Positions 15,830 to 24,126 of a stretch of DNA of 24,406 nt are shown piece by piece. The DNA is taken from IMG/VR virus record IMGVR_UViG_3300006922_000177, positions 1 through 24,406 of that record, one strand, 5' to 3'. Positions within the stretch are counted from its first letter, which is position 1. Each line of letters opens with the position of its first letter. The translations under genes and the position numbers were made by a program. The stretch is from a virus. Under the pieces are notes generated by a model, which was given only the letters and a program-made list of their open reading frames with translations, was not told the DNA's origin and did no database searches.

Positions 15830-16093
15830 TTAACGTTCTTCCATTAAATGCTGAACATTTGTATCAATTCTCGCTAAGGTTAGTTGAATGGAGCCTGTTG
15901 TCGTTTTAAGCGCGTCAATCTCCTGTTTTATTTCCTTAATGTCTTGCTTATGTTCTTTTAATGTTTCTACTTCAGTCTCTAATTTTTGAATTTGTTTAGC
16001 AGTATCTTTGCTATCTTTATGAAAAGTATAGAATAAGCCCACAAGGCCAAAAATACTCCCTAAACTCATTACTAATTGTGTTTCTGCTCCCAT
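15830..16093 (-). CDS. Small membrane-anchored coiled-coil protein (87 aa)
   Basis: A single hydrophobic segment at residues 8-23 (MSLGSIFGLVGLFYTF) is followed by a charged coiled coil of about 60 residues (KLETEVETLKEHKQDIKEI and on). That is an N-terminal anchor with a long helix on one side of the membrane. Similar small phage proteins include holin-associated XhlA-like proteins (whose membrane segment is, however, C-terminal) and inner-membrane spanins. A role in lysis is possible but no endolysin is present in the window. AGGAG at eight bases supports the start. A structured leader lies upstream. Confidence 0.6.
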   Translation of the reverse strand: MGAETQLVMSLGSIFGLVGLFYTFHKDSKDTAKQIQKLETEVETLKEHKQDIKEIKQEIDALKTTTGSIQLTLARIDTNVQHLMEER

Positions 16094-16133
16094 TATTTTT
16101 TTGCTCCTGTGTTTTGGCTTATCTACATACTAT

Positions 16134-16187
16134 CACAGGCCCCGCCAGCCTGTGGGTGCCTTAAATGGCTCCACCTATTAAAATAGG
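16134..16187 (-). promoter_or_regulatory. Leader with three consecutive hairpins before the 87-residue gene
   Basis: On the minus strand, in order, CCTAT/ATAGG (16,187-16,183 with 16,178-16,174), GCC/GGC flanked by GGT/ACC (within 16,175-16,155) and CACAGGC/GCCTGTG (16,154-16,148 with 16,140-16,134, loop of 7) can pair. The last stem is GC-rich in an AT-rich region, and no T-run follows, so it is not an intrinsic terminator. It lies about 40 bases before the start codon. No known riboswitch class is recognised. Confidence 0.45.
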
Positions 16188-16241
16188 GAGTCTACATTTG
16201 TCTCTGTTTAATAGAAAGTAATATTCTATATAAACAATAAT

Positions 16242-16267
16242 AAAAAACGCAATGTTTAAACTGCGTT
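16242..16267 (-). terminator. Intrinsic terminator after the 946-residue fibre gene
   Basis: On the minus strand AACGCA (16,267-16,262) pairs with TGCGTT (16,251-16,246) around a 10-base loop, followed by a T-rich tract (TTTTTTATTATT). It stands 14 bases after the fibre stop codon, which is the expected place. Confidence 0.7.
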
Positions 16268-16280
16268 AATCCTAATAATC

Positions 16281-19121
16281 TTAGAATGAGCCTATAGCTA
16301 CTCTTTTCCAAGTATTAGTTGAGACACAAACATAGATAAAGCCTGAGTCAAAGCGAATATCACCAGCTGTCCCACTTGCAGAAGCAGAAGCAGGTTCTGA
16401 ACCTTCAAGTCTTATTTGACCAGCAACTGCACCAGAGCAATCAACTTCTGATGTGGTCATCTTAGCAACCTTAAAGTCAGCAGCTGAGTGTGTTCCTACA
16501 GTTGTTGTTGGCTCACCTGAAGAAGTAAATGCGATGAATTCATCAGCACTTTCGTCAAAAGCAACACCAGCAAATCCGTTAGAACCACCGATACCATCAC
16601 CACGTTGTCCATAGAAGCCAATATCTTCAAGGTCTGTATTGCTAACACCGAGCTCTAACAAGTTATCTGCGAATGAAACGTTAGCTCCTGTTGCAGAAAG
16701 ACCGGCCGCTGAAATATTACCTGTAATAACAGCATTACCACCTACAGAAAGACCAGCGCCAACATCAAGGTTAGTTGTAACATTGACAGAAGCTGGGAGA
16801 CCAACTGTGAATTTGTTAAGAGCAGCACTATATGCAACTTCAACCTCAGAAGAAGTTCCGCCGATAAATAGTGTGCTACCAAGCTCAAGTGTCTCTGAGT
16901 TAGATGTATCAGAAACGGTAAATCCTGGATTAACAAGCATATCGTTAGTAATTTGGTCATCACCAATAGTTGTTGAAAGGCTTAGATTACCTGTGCCATC
17001 AAAACTAACTGCTCCAGCTTGAACTGGTCCAGAGCCAATGCTAAAGTTTCTTGCAGTTTCTAAAGCAGTTGCTGTTGCAGCGTTACCAGAAGTATCGTTC
17101 TGAATTGTATTAGGTAATCCGATAGTAAATACGGGGCCAGTTGCTGAGTGTGAAACAGAGCAATCTACCTCATTACTTGTGCCTTGGATTACAACGTTTT
17201 TACCAAGTTCTGAAGTTGCAGGAGTTCCACCATCACCAAATCCGAAGCCTGGGTTAGCAAGCATTGTGTTTGTAATTTCATCAGCAGCGATAGTTGAAGT
17301 TAGACCAACGTTTCCTGTCGCGTCGAATGAGATATTAGCAGCTCTAACAGGTCCAGCAGTAATACCGATATTACGTGCAGTCTCTAAAGCAGTTGCTGTT
17401 GCAGCATTACCACTTGTATCACTACCAATAGATGCTGGGAGACCATAAATAACTTTATCTTCAGATGCTGAATAGCTTAGGTCTAAGTTAGTTGCATCAA
17501 ATTCTAATGTTGTGCCTAATGCTCTATCATAATCAACACCATCAACTTGAATAACGAGTTTGTCGTTCTCAAGCATTGCATTTGTAATTTGGTCTGCAGC
17601 GATAGTTGAAGTAAAGTTCGCGTTGCCTGTTCCGTCGAAGCTAACTGCTCCAGCTCTAACTGGTCCAGCATTAATTTCGAAATTACGAGCAGTTGCTAAA
17701 GCAGTCGCAGTTGCTGCATTACCAGAAGTTGCTGATGAAATTGTGCTTGGCAATCCGATAGTATAAGTCCCTGCATTCTCAGCAACCTCAACTTCGTTTG
17801 AAGTTCCTTGAATGGTAAGAGTGCCACCAAGAGATACTGGAGAAGTATTTGAGCCATCGCTGAAAGTAATAGAAGAGTTAGCAAGTCTTCCGTTTGCAAC
17901 AGAGCCATTTTTAAGAGCAATGTCTAAAGCAACATTAGCTGTGCCGTCATAACTAATAGCAGAAGCTTCCATTTCAGTTGAAGAAACAGAGAAGTTTCTT
18001 GCAGTCTCTTGAGCTGTTGCAGTTGCTGCGTTTCCAGTTGTTGCTACGTTAATAGTTGATGGGAGACTGAATGTAAGGTCATTGCCACCAGCAGAATATG
18101 CGATAGCAACTTGGTTAGCTGTTCCGTTAAAGTCGATTGTCTCACCAAGAGCAATACTCTCACCACCAGTGCCATCAATTGTAATACCAATAGTGCTATT
18201 ATCAAGCATACTGTTTTCTACAGCACCACCTTGGATAGTTGCTGCGATATTAATAGCATTTGAGCCATCAAAGTTTGCTGTTCCCGCTACGTCTCCAGAA
18301 ATCTGGATAGCTCGTGCAGTCTCAAGTGCAGATGCAGTCGAAGCATTACCTGTAAGAGCACCAGTAAATCCAGTTGAAGAAACAGAAGTTAAGCCAGAAA
18401 CAGTTGAAGGTAATCCTACTGTAAATGTGCCATCAACACGAGCAACTTCTACCTCGTTGCTTGTTCCTTGAATAACTATAGCTGTTCCAAGCTCTCTAAG
18501 TGCTGGAGTTGTTCCATCACCAAAAGTATATCCTGGGTTAGCAATCATTGAGTTTTCAACAGCGTCTGATTGGATAGTTGCTGTAATACTTACGTCAGCT
18601 GAGCCGTCGAAATTAACTGTGCCGCCTAAATCACCACCAAGTGCGATTGCGCGTGCTGTTTCGAGTGCGTCAGCAGTATCTGCTTTACCGGTCAAATCAC
18701 CTGTAACATCACCTTCGAGGTGTGAAACGAGTGTTGCTTTATTACCACTTGCAAGAGTTCCTACAGTTGTTGAAGGCTCAGAAGCTAAATCTTTAAATAG
18801 TTTAAATTTTCCTCCATCACTTTGGTCGCGATATAAACCGTGGTATTTATCAGAACCGTCATTTGACTGTCCGTAAAAACCAATGTCAAGAGTATCACCA
18901 CTGTTTCCACGAGCAAGTTTGATAAGGGGGTCTTCTGCTTCTACTGTTGAAACTTGAAGAGAAGTTTGTGTTCCAGTAACTGTAAGATTACCTTCAACTG
19001 TTAAGTTGCTTGAGAATGTTCCTGTCTCTGACTTGAGGTCTCCCAAGTGAGCAGTGCCCCATTTAACGGAGCTTGAGCCTAAATCGTGGCCCTTATTACT
19101 ATCAGGTCTTAATGCTGACAT
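16281..19121 (-). CDS. Tail fibre protein with six ~107-residue repeats (946 aa)
   Basis: Tail fibres recognise the host surface. The N-terminal about 120 residues (LGSSSVKWGTAHLGDLKSET; TVEGNLTVTGTQTSLQVSTV; LDIGFYGQSNDGSDKYHGLY) match the fibre-module style common in marine T4-like phages. Then come six repeats that begin GNAATATALETARNF, pass through a strand-rich SFDGTGN part and TIAADQITNAML, and end with QGTSNEVEVA and FTIGLPSTI. The C-terminal about 150 residues resemble the N-terminal module again (DLEDIGFYGQRGDG, GEPTTTVGT) and end in GDIRFDSGFIYVCVSTNTWK, a tip-like ending typical of phage fibres. Ala, Thr, Ser, Gly and Asn dominate, as in beta-fibrous shafts. AAGGAAA precedes the start. 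A terminator follows. The receptor is unknown. Confidence 0.85.
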   Translation of the reverse strand: MSALRPDSNKGHDLGSSSVKWGTAHLGDLKSETGTFSSNLTVEGNLTVTGTQTSLQVSTVEAEDPLIKLARGNSGDTLDIGFYGQSNDGSDKYHGLYRDQSDGGKFKLFKDLASEPSTTVGTLASGNKATLVSHLEGDVTGDLTGKADTADALETARAIALGGDLGGTVNFDGSADVSITATIQSDAVENSMIANPGYTFGDGTTPALRELGTAIVIQGTSNEVEVARVDGTFTVGLPSTVSGLTSVSSTGFTGALTGNASTASALETARAIQISGDVAGTANFDGSNAINIAATIQGGAVENSMLDNSTIGITIDGTGGESIALGETIDFNGTANQVAIAYSAGGNDLTFSLPSTINVATTGNAATATAQETARNFSVSSTEMEASAISYDGTANVALDIALKNGSVANGRLANSSITFSDGSNTSPVSLGGTLTIQGTSNEVEVAENAGTYTIGLPSTISSATSGNAATATALATARNFEINAGPVRAGAVSFDGTGNANFTSTIAADQITNAMLENDKLVIQVDGVDYDRALGTTLEFDATNLDLSYSASEDKVIYGLPASIGSDTSGNAATATALETARNIGITAGPVRAANISFDATGNVGLTSTIAADEITNTMLANPGFGFGDGGTPATSELGKNVVIQGTSNEVDCSVSHSATGPVFTIGLPNTIQNDTSGNAATATALETARNFSIGSGPVQAGAVSFDGTGNLSLSTTIGDDQITNDMLVNPGFTVSDTSNSETLELGSTLFIGGTSSEVEVAYSAALNKFTVGLPASVNVTTNLDVGAGLSVGGNAVITGNISAAGLSATGANVSFADNLLELGVSNTDLEDIGFYGQRGDGIGGSNGFAGVAFDESADEFIAFTSSGEPTTTVGTHSAADFKVAKMTTSEVDCSGAVAGQIRLEGSEPASASASGTAGDIRFDSGFIYVCVSTNTWKRVAIGSF
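16770..18695 (-). repeat. Six tandem protein-level repeats in the 946-residue fibre
   Basis: Units of about 105-113 residues start with G(N/K)A(A/S/D)TA.A.ETAR and end with LP(S/A/N)(T/S)(I/V). The third, fourth, fifth and sixth are most alike. DNA identity is only moderate, so the copies are not recent. Limits are approximate. Confidence 0.75.
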
Positions 19122-19245
19122 AATGATTTCCTTTCATAGTGCTATCTATGTGCGTATTTAATCTGTTTTTAGATAAATCTATTTAGATGCAAAGCTTTGT
19201 TTATTATTTTAAGCGTATTTTTTTTAATGTTAATTTTGAGGTCGT

Positions 19246-19289
19246 GGTCGAGTGCGCCTTTATTATATATAACACACTCGGCCTTTTTT
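19246..19289 (+). terminator. Hairpin with T-run facing the plus strand
   Basis: On the plus strand GGTCGAGTG (19,246-19,254) pairs with CACTCGGCC (19,275-19,283), with one U-G pair, and a further G-C pair past a C-A mismatch, then six T follow (19,284-19,289). The orientation is opposite to both flanking fibre genes. On the minus strand no T-run follows the stem. The direction given reflects the T-run; the hairpin itself could also serve the minus-strand transcript. Confidence 0.55.
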
Positions 19290-19323
19290 ATTAGAAAACT
19301 TTAAATAAGTCTTCTTTTTTTAC

Positions 19324-22300
19324 TTAAGCGTGCTTGCCTGCGAAGACTGCGTCTCCACTTACAGGATGAATAGCGAAGTGTCTGTCTCCATCTCTTTCGC
19401 CCTTGCTTCCAAAGAATACCAAGTCTGTTGTGCCGCCACTAATAAGTGTTGCAAAGTTAATCTGAAATGGACCACTCTTAGATTGAAAAGAGCTAATAGT
19501 ATCGTCCATCTCAACAGCATCGTCAGAAGAATGGTCAAGGAGAACACCTCCATCGCCAATCTCTAACTGTGTAACTCTAAGGTCAAGTGCTGAAAGTGTT
19601 GTGCTATTAGCCTTAGTTGCAATTGCATCTTCGTTAGTCTTAATCTGCGCATCTAATCTGTCGTCTGCATCCTTTAATGAAGTTGCAGATTGAAGATAGT
19701 TAGAAGAAGCGTCTGCTGTATAATCTCCATCTGTATCTAATCCGGCACCTGCTTGAGTTGCGTCTAATTCAGTTTGAAGTGCAGCAATGTTAGAGCTTCC
19801 TAATGAAGATATAGAAGAAGCATTTGTGCTTACCTGTGTATCAAGAGCTTCAATAGCAGCTTTTAAACTATCAGAATTTGAGATATAGTTTGTATTGCTA
19901 TAGTTAGTCTTTGTTCCATCTGCCTGTGTCCCAGCTGATGCACGTATGTTAGTTTGGATTTGATTAAGTAAATTAACATTTGTATCCAGAACTTTAACTG
20001 CATTTAAAACAGAAGATTGTCCGTTAATAAAGTTAGTGCCACTTATAGTTAGACTTCCGTCTGTATTTAATCCTACACTTGCTTCGACTGTATCAATCTT
20101 ACCACTTAGAGTATTATCATCAGCTAAACGAGTTGCTGCTTCGGCTGTAATTGCTGTTTCACGAGCTTTAACAGCTGTATCTAATAACTCAAGACTTCCC
20201 TTAATAGAAGAAGCTGCATCAATATAATTAGTGCTGCTGTGAGATACGAAATCTCCGTTAGCATCTAATCCTACAGCTGCCTCAATCCCATCAACTTCTG
20301 TTTGAAGCGTGCTTAAACTACTTGATGAAGCCTTAGTTGCTATGGCTGTTTCATTAGTTTTAATCTGTGCATCAAGCAGTGAGCTTTCGCCTACTACTGA
20401 AGAAGCACTGTCAAGATAATTACTTCCACTACGACTAACATAAGCTCCAGCAGTTGATAATCCAATTGCTGCTTCTTGAGCTGTTTGTAAAGTATTTAAA
20501 GATGCAATGTCTGCCTCTGCAGTATCAAGGTCATCTTGTGTGCTCTTAAGCTGTGTATCTAATTGTTCTACAGCAGCTTTTAAGTTTGAAGATGAAGTTG
20601 CATAGTTTGCACCGCTAATCGCTGAATAACTACCATTTGCTCCAAGACCTACACCAGCCTGTGTCGCATCTACTTCAGTTTGTAATGCAGAAACAGAGCT
20701 TGAAGAAGCTTTACCTGATACATCAGACTGTAAAGAAGATATATCACTGTCGTTAGAAGAAATAGCAGAAGCATTTGCAGCAATTGCAGCATCTAAATCA
20801 TCGTCAGCGTCTTTAAGACTTGTTGCTGACGCAATGTATGTTGCACCAGTGTTAGCTGTATAAGCTCCAGCACTTGTTAAACCTGCACCAGTTTGTGTTG
20901 CATCAACTTCACTCTGAAGAGTTGAGATTGTGCTATTAATAGTGCTATCAGCACTTTGTCTTGCACTTGTCTCAGCAGCAATAGCATCTTCGTTTGTTTT
21001 AACTTGAGTATCTAATGCTGATGCTTCACCTACAACAGATGTTGCACTGTCAAGATAATTAGAACCACTTCGACCAACATAACTACCGCTTGCTGATAGA
21101 CCAACTGCGCTTTCGTGAGTGTCTGCCAAGCTTTCCAAATCACTAATATCAGATGCGTTAGCAGCAATATCTGTATCATTTGAAGCGATATCATCAGCAC
21201 GGGACTTGATTTGAGTATCAAGCGCAGATAAACCACCCTTAAGAGTTGTAATACTTCCAAGGTAATTAGAAGAAGTCGGTGCTGTAAGACTACCATTTGC
21301 GTTTAATCCTGCTCCAGCTTGTGTTGCATCCAATTCTGTTTGGAGTGCAGTTGTAACAGATGTATCAGCTTTACCACTTTGCAATGTTGATATATCACTG
21401 TCGTTATTAGATATAGCAGTTGTATTTGCTGTAACATCACTCTGTAATGAAGAAATATCACTATCGTTAGATGTAATATTGCCTTCTGCAGATGTAACAC
21501 GAGTTGTAAGAGCTGTTAAATCACTATCATCAGCTTTAAGAGCTATAGCAGTCTCGTTAGTCTTGATTTGTGCATCTAATTTATTATCAGCATCTTTAAG
21601 ACTACTTGCAGCAGTCAAATAATTACTTCCACTATTTGCAGCATAAGCTCCAGTTGTCCCTAAGCCTGCGCCTGCTTGAGTTGCATCTATTTCATTTTCT
21701 AATGCGGTAATCTCACTTGCATTAGTTGAGCCAGCACTTGACAATGTCGATACTGTGGATGATAGATTTGAAATATCACCTGCGTTAGTTGCGACCTGTG
21801 TATCAAGAGCATTGATTTCTCCTCTTACAGAAGAAGCACCTGATATATAATTGCCACCACTGTTAGCAGTAAATCCACCAGAAGTCGTTAGACCAACACT
21901 CGCCTCAACTGTATCAACAACACTTGTTAATGCACTAAGACCAGAAGCATCTGCCTTATTACCAATTGCACTTGTATTAGACACGATAGCAGCTTCTGCT
22001 GTATCTAAATCACCCTGTGTGGTATTAAGTTGTGTATCTAAAGCGTTAATCTCTCCTCTAACTGATGATGCAGAAGCAATAAAGTTTCCACCTGTATTAG
22101 CAGAGAAAGTCCCGTTAGTATTAATACCTACAGAAGCTTCAATAGCATCAACTTCTGCCTGATTAGGTGCGCCAGTCTGAAGATTAGAAACGGTTGTCTC
22201 TAAAGTATCAAGGTCGTCCTGAGTGCTCTTAATTTGAGTATCAAGTTGTCCTACAGCTGCTTTAAGAGTGCTGCTTGATGTTGCATAATTTGCTCCACTA

Positions 22301-23298
22301 ATCGCAGCATAACTTCCATCAGCCTCAAGTCCTACAGAAGCTTCAACAACATTGATTTGTGAAACGTTTGCAGCAATATCAGTATCGTTAGAAGTAATAT
22401 CACTTTCAGTCTGTGTAACTCTGCCAGCCAGTGTTGTTAATGCAGATGATGCTGCTTTTAAGGCAATAGCATCCTCATTAGTTTTTATTTGCGCATCAAG
22501 AAGTGTAATCTCACCTACGATAGATGATGCGCTGTCTATATATTCTGACCCACTACGTGAAACATATGCGCCAGCCACTGATAGACCAATAGAAGATTGT
22601 GATGCATCTAATTCACTCTGTAAAGCTGTAATAGCTGCATTTGAACCTAATCCTGCGATTGCTGTGGTGTTAGCAGCTACTTGAGCATCAACACCTTCGA
22701 TAGCTGCCTTGATAGAAGCTGTGCCGCTATAGTTATTAGCATTAGCGTATGTGCCTAACGTCCCGTCTGATGCAATACCTACCGAGCTTTCAATTGCGTC
22801 TATTTCTGTTTGTATTGCAGATAGATTACCATTTCCTAATGTTGCAATAGCATCTGCATTAGTTTTTATTTGAGCATCAAGCAAAGTATCAGCATTCTTG
22901 AGTGAAGATGCTGAGCCTAAGAAGTTAGTGCCAGTTGGAGCTGTGAATGTCCCGTCTGAGTTAAGACCTGAACCTGCTTCAATTGCATCAATCTCAGTTG
23001 TTAGATTACCAAGGTTTGTCCCTGATAGTGTATTGATTTGAGATTGAAGATTTGCGACTTGTGCATCGACAGTGTCGTGATAATCAGGGTCGTTATTGAT
23101 AGCTTCTGCCAATTTTTCAATTGAGTTTAAGTTAGCAGGAGCATTACCAGAGAGCCCGTCGATTTGAGCCTTTACTAATGCGGGTGTCATTGCGACGTCA
23201 TCACGTAATCCTAAAGACGCCTCTGCTTGTTGAGCAAAGCGAACGAGACCTTCTGATGATTTCGATGCCTTGTCTTTAACCGAAATTAATATAGCCAT
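19324..23298 (-). CDS. Giant repetitive tail fibre protein (1,324 aa)
   Basis: The protein is a long shaft made of about 16 copies of a module of about 45-50 residues joined by variable helical spacers. A typical module reads LDATQAGAGL, then a Gly-Ser-rich turn with SGSNYLDSASSVVGE, then LDAQIKTNEDAIA, after which Ser/Asn/Asp-rich coiled-coil spacers (SSNDSDISSLQSDV) follow. Similar Ser/Thr/Asn-rich repeats are found in cyanophage and pelagiphage fibres. The N-terminus (VKDKASKSSEGLVRFAQQ; APANLNSIEKLAEAINNDPD) is like the anchor end of phage fibres, which attaches to the baseplate. The last about 75 residues differ and are rich in Gly and aromatic residues (FFGSKGERDGDRHFAIHPVS), suiting a receptor-binding tip. 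AAGGAAA precedes the start. Trimeric fibre is inferred from family knowledge. Confidence 0.83.
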   Translation of the reverse strand: MAILISVKDKASKSSEGLVRFAQQAEASLGLRDDVAMTPALVKAQIDGLSGNAPANLNSIEKLAEAINNDPDYHDTVDAQVANLQSQINTLSGTNLGNLTTEIDAIEAGSGLNSDGTFTAPTGTNFLGSASSLKNADTLLDAQIKTNADAIATLGNGNLSAIQTEIDAIESSVGIASDGTLGTYANANNYSGTASIKAAIEGVDAQVAANTTAIAGLGSNAAITALQSELDASQSSIGLSVAGAYVSRSGSEYIDSASSIVGEITLLDAQIKTNEDAIALKAASSALTTLAGRVTQTESDITSNDTDIAANVSQINVVEASVGLEADGSYAAISGANYATSSSTLKAAVGQLDTQIKSTQDDLDTLETTVSNLQTGAPNQAEVDAIEASVGINTNGTFSANTGGNFIASASSVRGEINALDTQLNTTQGDLDTAEAAIVSNTSAIGNKADASGLSALTSVVDTVEASVGLTTSGGFTANSGGNYISGASSVRGEINALDTQVATNAGDISNLSSTVSTLSSAGSTNASEITALENEIDATQAGAGLGTTGAYAANSGSNYLTAASSLKDADNKLDAQIKTNETAIALKADDSDLTALTTRVTSAEGNITSNDSDISSLQSDVTANTTAISNNDSDISTLQSGKADTSVTTALQTELDATQAGAGLNANGSLTAPTSSNYLGSITTLKGGLSALDTQIKSRADDIASNDTDIAANASDISDLESLADTHESAVGLSASGSYVGRSGSNYLDSATSVVGEASALDTQVKTNEDAIAAETSARQSADSTINSTISTLQSEVDATQTGAGLTSAGAYTANTGATYIASATSLKDADDDLDAAIAANASAISSNDSDISSLQSDVSGKASSSSVSALQTEVDATQAGVGLGANGSYSAISGANYATSSSNLKAAVEQLDTQLKSTQDDLDTAEADIASLNTLQTAQEAAIGLSTAGAYVSRSGSNYLDSASSVVGESSLLDAQIKTNETAIATKASSSSLSTLQTEVDGIEAAVGLDANGDFVSHSSTNYIDAASSIKGSLELLDTAVKARETAITAEAATRLADDNTLSGKIDTVEASVGLNTDGSLTISGTNFINGQSSVLNAVKVLDTNVNLLNQIQTNIRASAGTQADGTKTNYSNTNYISNSDSLKAAIEALDTQVSTNASSISSLGSSNIAALQTELDATQAGAGLDTDGDYTADASSNYLQSATSLKDADDRLDAQIKTNEDAIATKANSTTLSALDLRVTQLEIGDGGVLLDHSSDDAVEMDDTISSFQSKSGPFQINFATLISGGTTDLVFFGSKGERDGDRHFAIHPVSGDAVFAGKHA
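19600..22998 (-). repeat. About 16 modules repeated in the giant fibre
   Basis: Each module holds a GL/VGL motif followed by a Gly-Ser turn, an (N/E)Y aromatic site and a LD(A/T)Q(I/V/L)KT-type helix end. Subtypes recur out of order: the YVSRSG type is at modules 3, 9 and 12, the AISGANYATSSS type at 4 and 11, and the GAGL..LKDAD type at 1, 7, 10 and 16. Limits are approximate and counts were made by eye. Confidence 0.7.
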
Positions 23299-23324
23299 TG
23301 TTTTTGTTTCCTTTCGTTATATTT

Positions 23325-23693
23325 TTATTCTTCAATAAATCCAACGTATAGTTGAACGTCTGCTGCAGCAACACCGCTGAATTTTATTCTGAGTGCGTCG
23401 AATACAGGGTCAATTCCAGGACGTCCTAATAGAACGATGTCTTCGCCTGCTGAAGCAGCGCCACCTTCTTGTGAAACGAAAGGCAAAAAGAAATCGTCAT
23501 CAGCTCCTGAAGGCCTAAATTCTACAGTAAACGTTCCTGCTGCATCATACTCATTACAAGCAATTTGTGCCTTAGAATGTTTGTGAGTTGGATTAAATCC
23601 GATGTTAGATGCATCTAAAGTGATGCTTAGTTCGTTTTGAGCGTTTTTATCTGCTGCTTCGAGAGTGAAGCGTCTTACTTTTACACCAGCCAT
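23325..23693 (-). CDS. Uncharacterised beta-rich protein before the giant fibre (122 aa)
   Basis: No family is recognised. The start at 23,693 is chosen because AAAGGAGA precedes it by five bases; an earlier in-frame ATG at 23,732 lacks such a site. The protein alternates hydrophobic and polar residues in strand-like fashion (VKVRRFTLEAADK; AGTFTVEFRPSG; ALRIKFSGV; VQLYVGFIEE), with a His/Lys-containing loop (FNPTHKHSK) and no membrane segment. That suits a small beta-sandwich. It lies 26 bases before the giant fibre gene and is probably cotranscribed, so a fibre-attachment or decoration role is possible but not shown. Confidence 0.65.
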   Translation of the reverse strand: MAGVKVRRFTLEAADKNAQNELSITLDASNIGFNPTHKHSKAQIACNEYDAAGTFTVEFRPSGADDDFFLPFVSQEGGAASAGEDIVLLGRPGIDPVFDALRIKFSGVAAADVQLYVGFIEE

Positions 23694-23733
23694 AATTATC
23701 TCCTTTGTTGTGATTATGTTTGAGGTGTGCAAC

Positions 23734-24003
23734 TCATAATGAGTGTGCGTTATTAATAGGTAATTTTAAATATGGATAGACACCTCTTATTTTACTAAAG
23801 AAGTATCGTCCTTTACTTTCAGCTATACAAAAGCTTCTATAGACTGAAGGTGGGAGTGCCGAATACAGATATACGTTGCCACCACTAAATTTGATGACTA
23901 ACGTATTAGTATATGAGCAATATTTAGCTTTATCTATATTACTGCTTTCACTTAACTCATCTCTTTCGTCAAACGAATACAATAAAGGATTTATGCTTTT
24001 CAT
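23734..24003 (-). CDS. KTSC-domain protein (89 aa)
   Basis: The C-terminal about 55 residues match the small KTSC domain, which occurs in many phages and bacteria and whose function is unknown: a strand with TLVIKFSGGNVYLYSALPPS, a helix with VYRSFCIAESKGRYF and the closing IRGVYPY. The usual core (aromatic strand, Pro turn, S-x-G-x-YF) is present. The first 25 residues are a charged N-terminal extension. The start has CGGAGTG at six bases. It is the first minus-strand gene of this group, 123 bases from the divergent gene. Some KTSC proteins are thought to bind nucleic acid; that is not shown here. Confidence 0.75.
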   Translation of the reverse strand: MKSINPLLYSFDERDELSESSNIDKAKYCSYTNTLVIKFSGGNVYLYSALPPSVYRSFCIAESKGRYFFSKIRGVYPYLKLPINNAHSL

Positions 24004-24126
24004 TTTACACTCCGTCTATACTATATATATCAATAATAGCTAATTTATTTTACATTTGTTTATAAAAAAAAAGTTATTTTATATCTAACTAAATATTTAT
24101 ATACTAAATGAAAGGGATTTTTAAAA
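24004..24126. promoter_or_regulatory. Divergent intergenic region, probable promoters both ways
   Basis: The 123 bases separate a minus-strand operon from a plus-strand gene. They are nearly pure A/T with several TATA-like words: TATACT at 24,100-24,105 on the plus strand, and TATAAATA on the minus strand at 24,101-24,094. No good -35 boxes are apparent. Promoters for both sides must lie here or farther out; precise sites cannot be assigned. Confidence 0.4.

Noticed and set aside
16134-16187. tRNA gene in the hairpin-rich leader
   Set aside because: The three stems do not make a cloverleaf, and there is no TTCGA loop or acceptor pairing.
19600-22998. Possible CRISPR-like or DNA satellite repeats in the fibre region
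   Set aside because: The repetition is at protein level with varied spacing and one continuous reading frame; there are no fixed direct repeats with unique spacers.
23694-23732. Earlier ATG for the 122-residue protein at 23,732
   Set aside because: It lacks a ribosome site and would lie only one base from the preceding stop; the ATG at 23,693 has AAAGGAGA.
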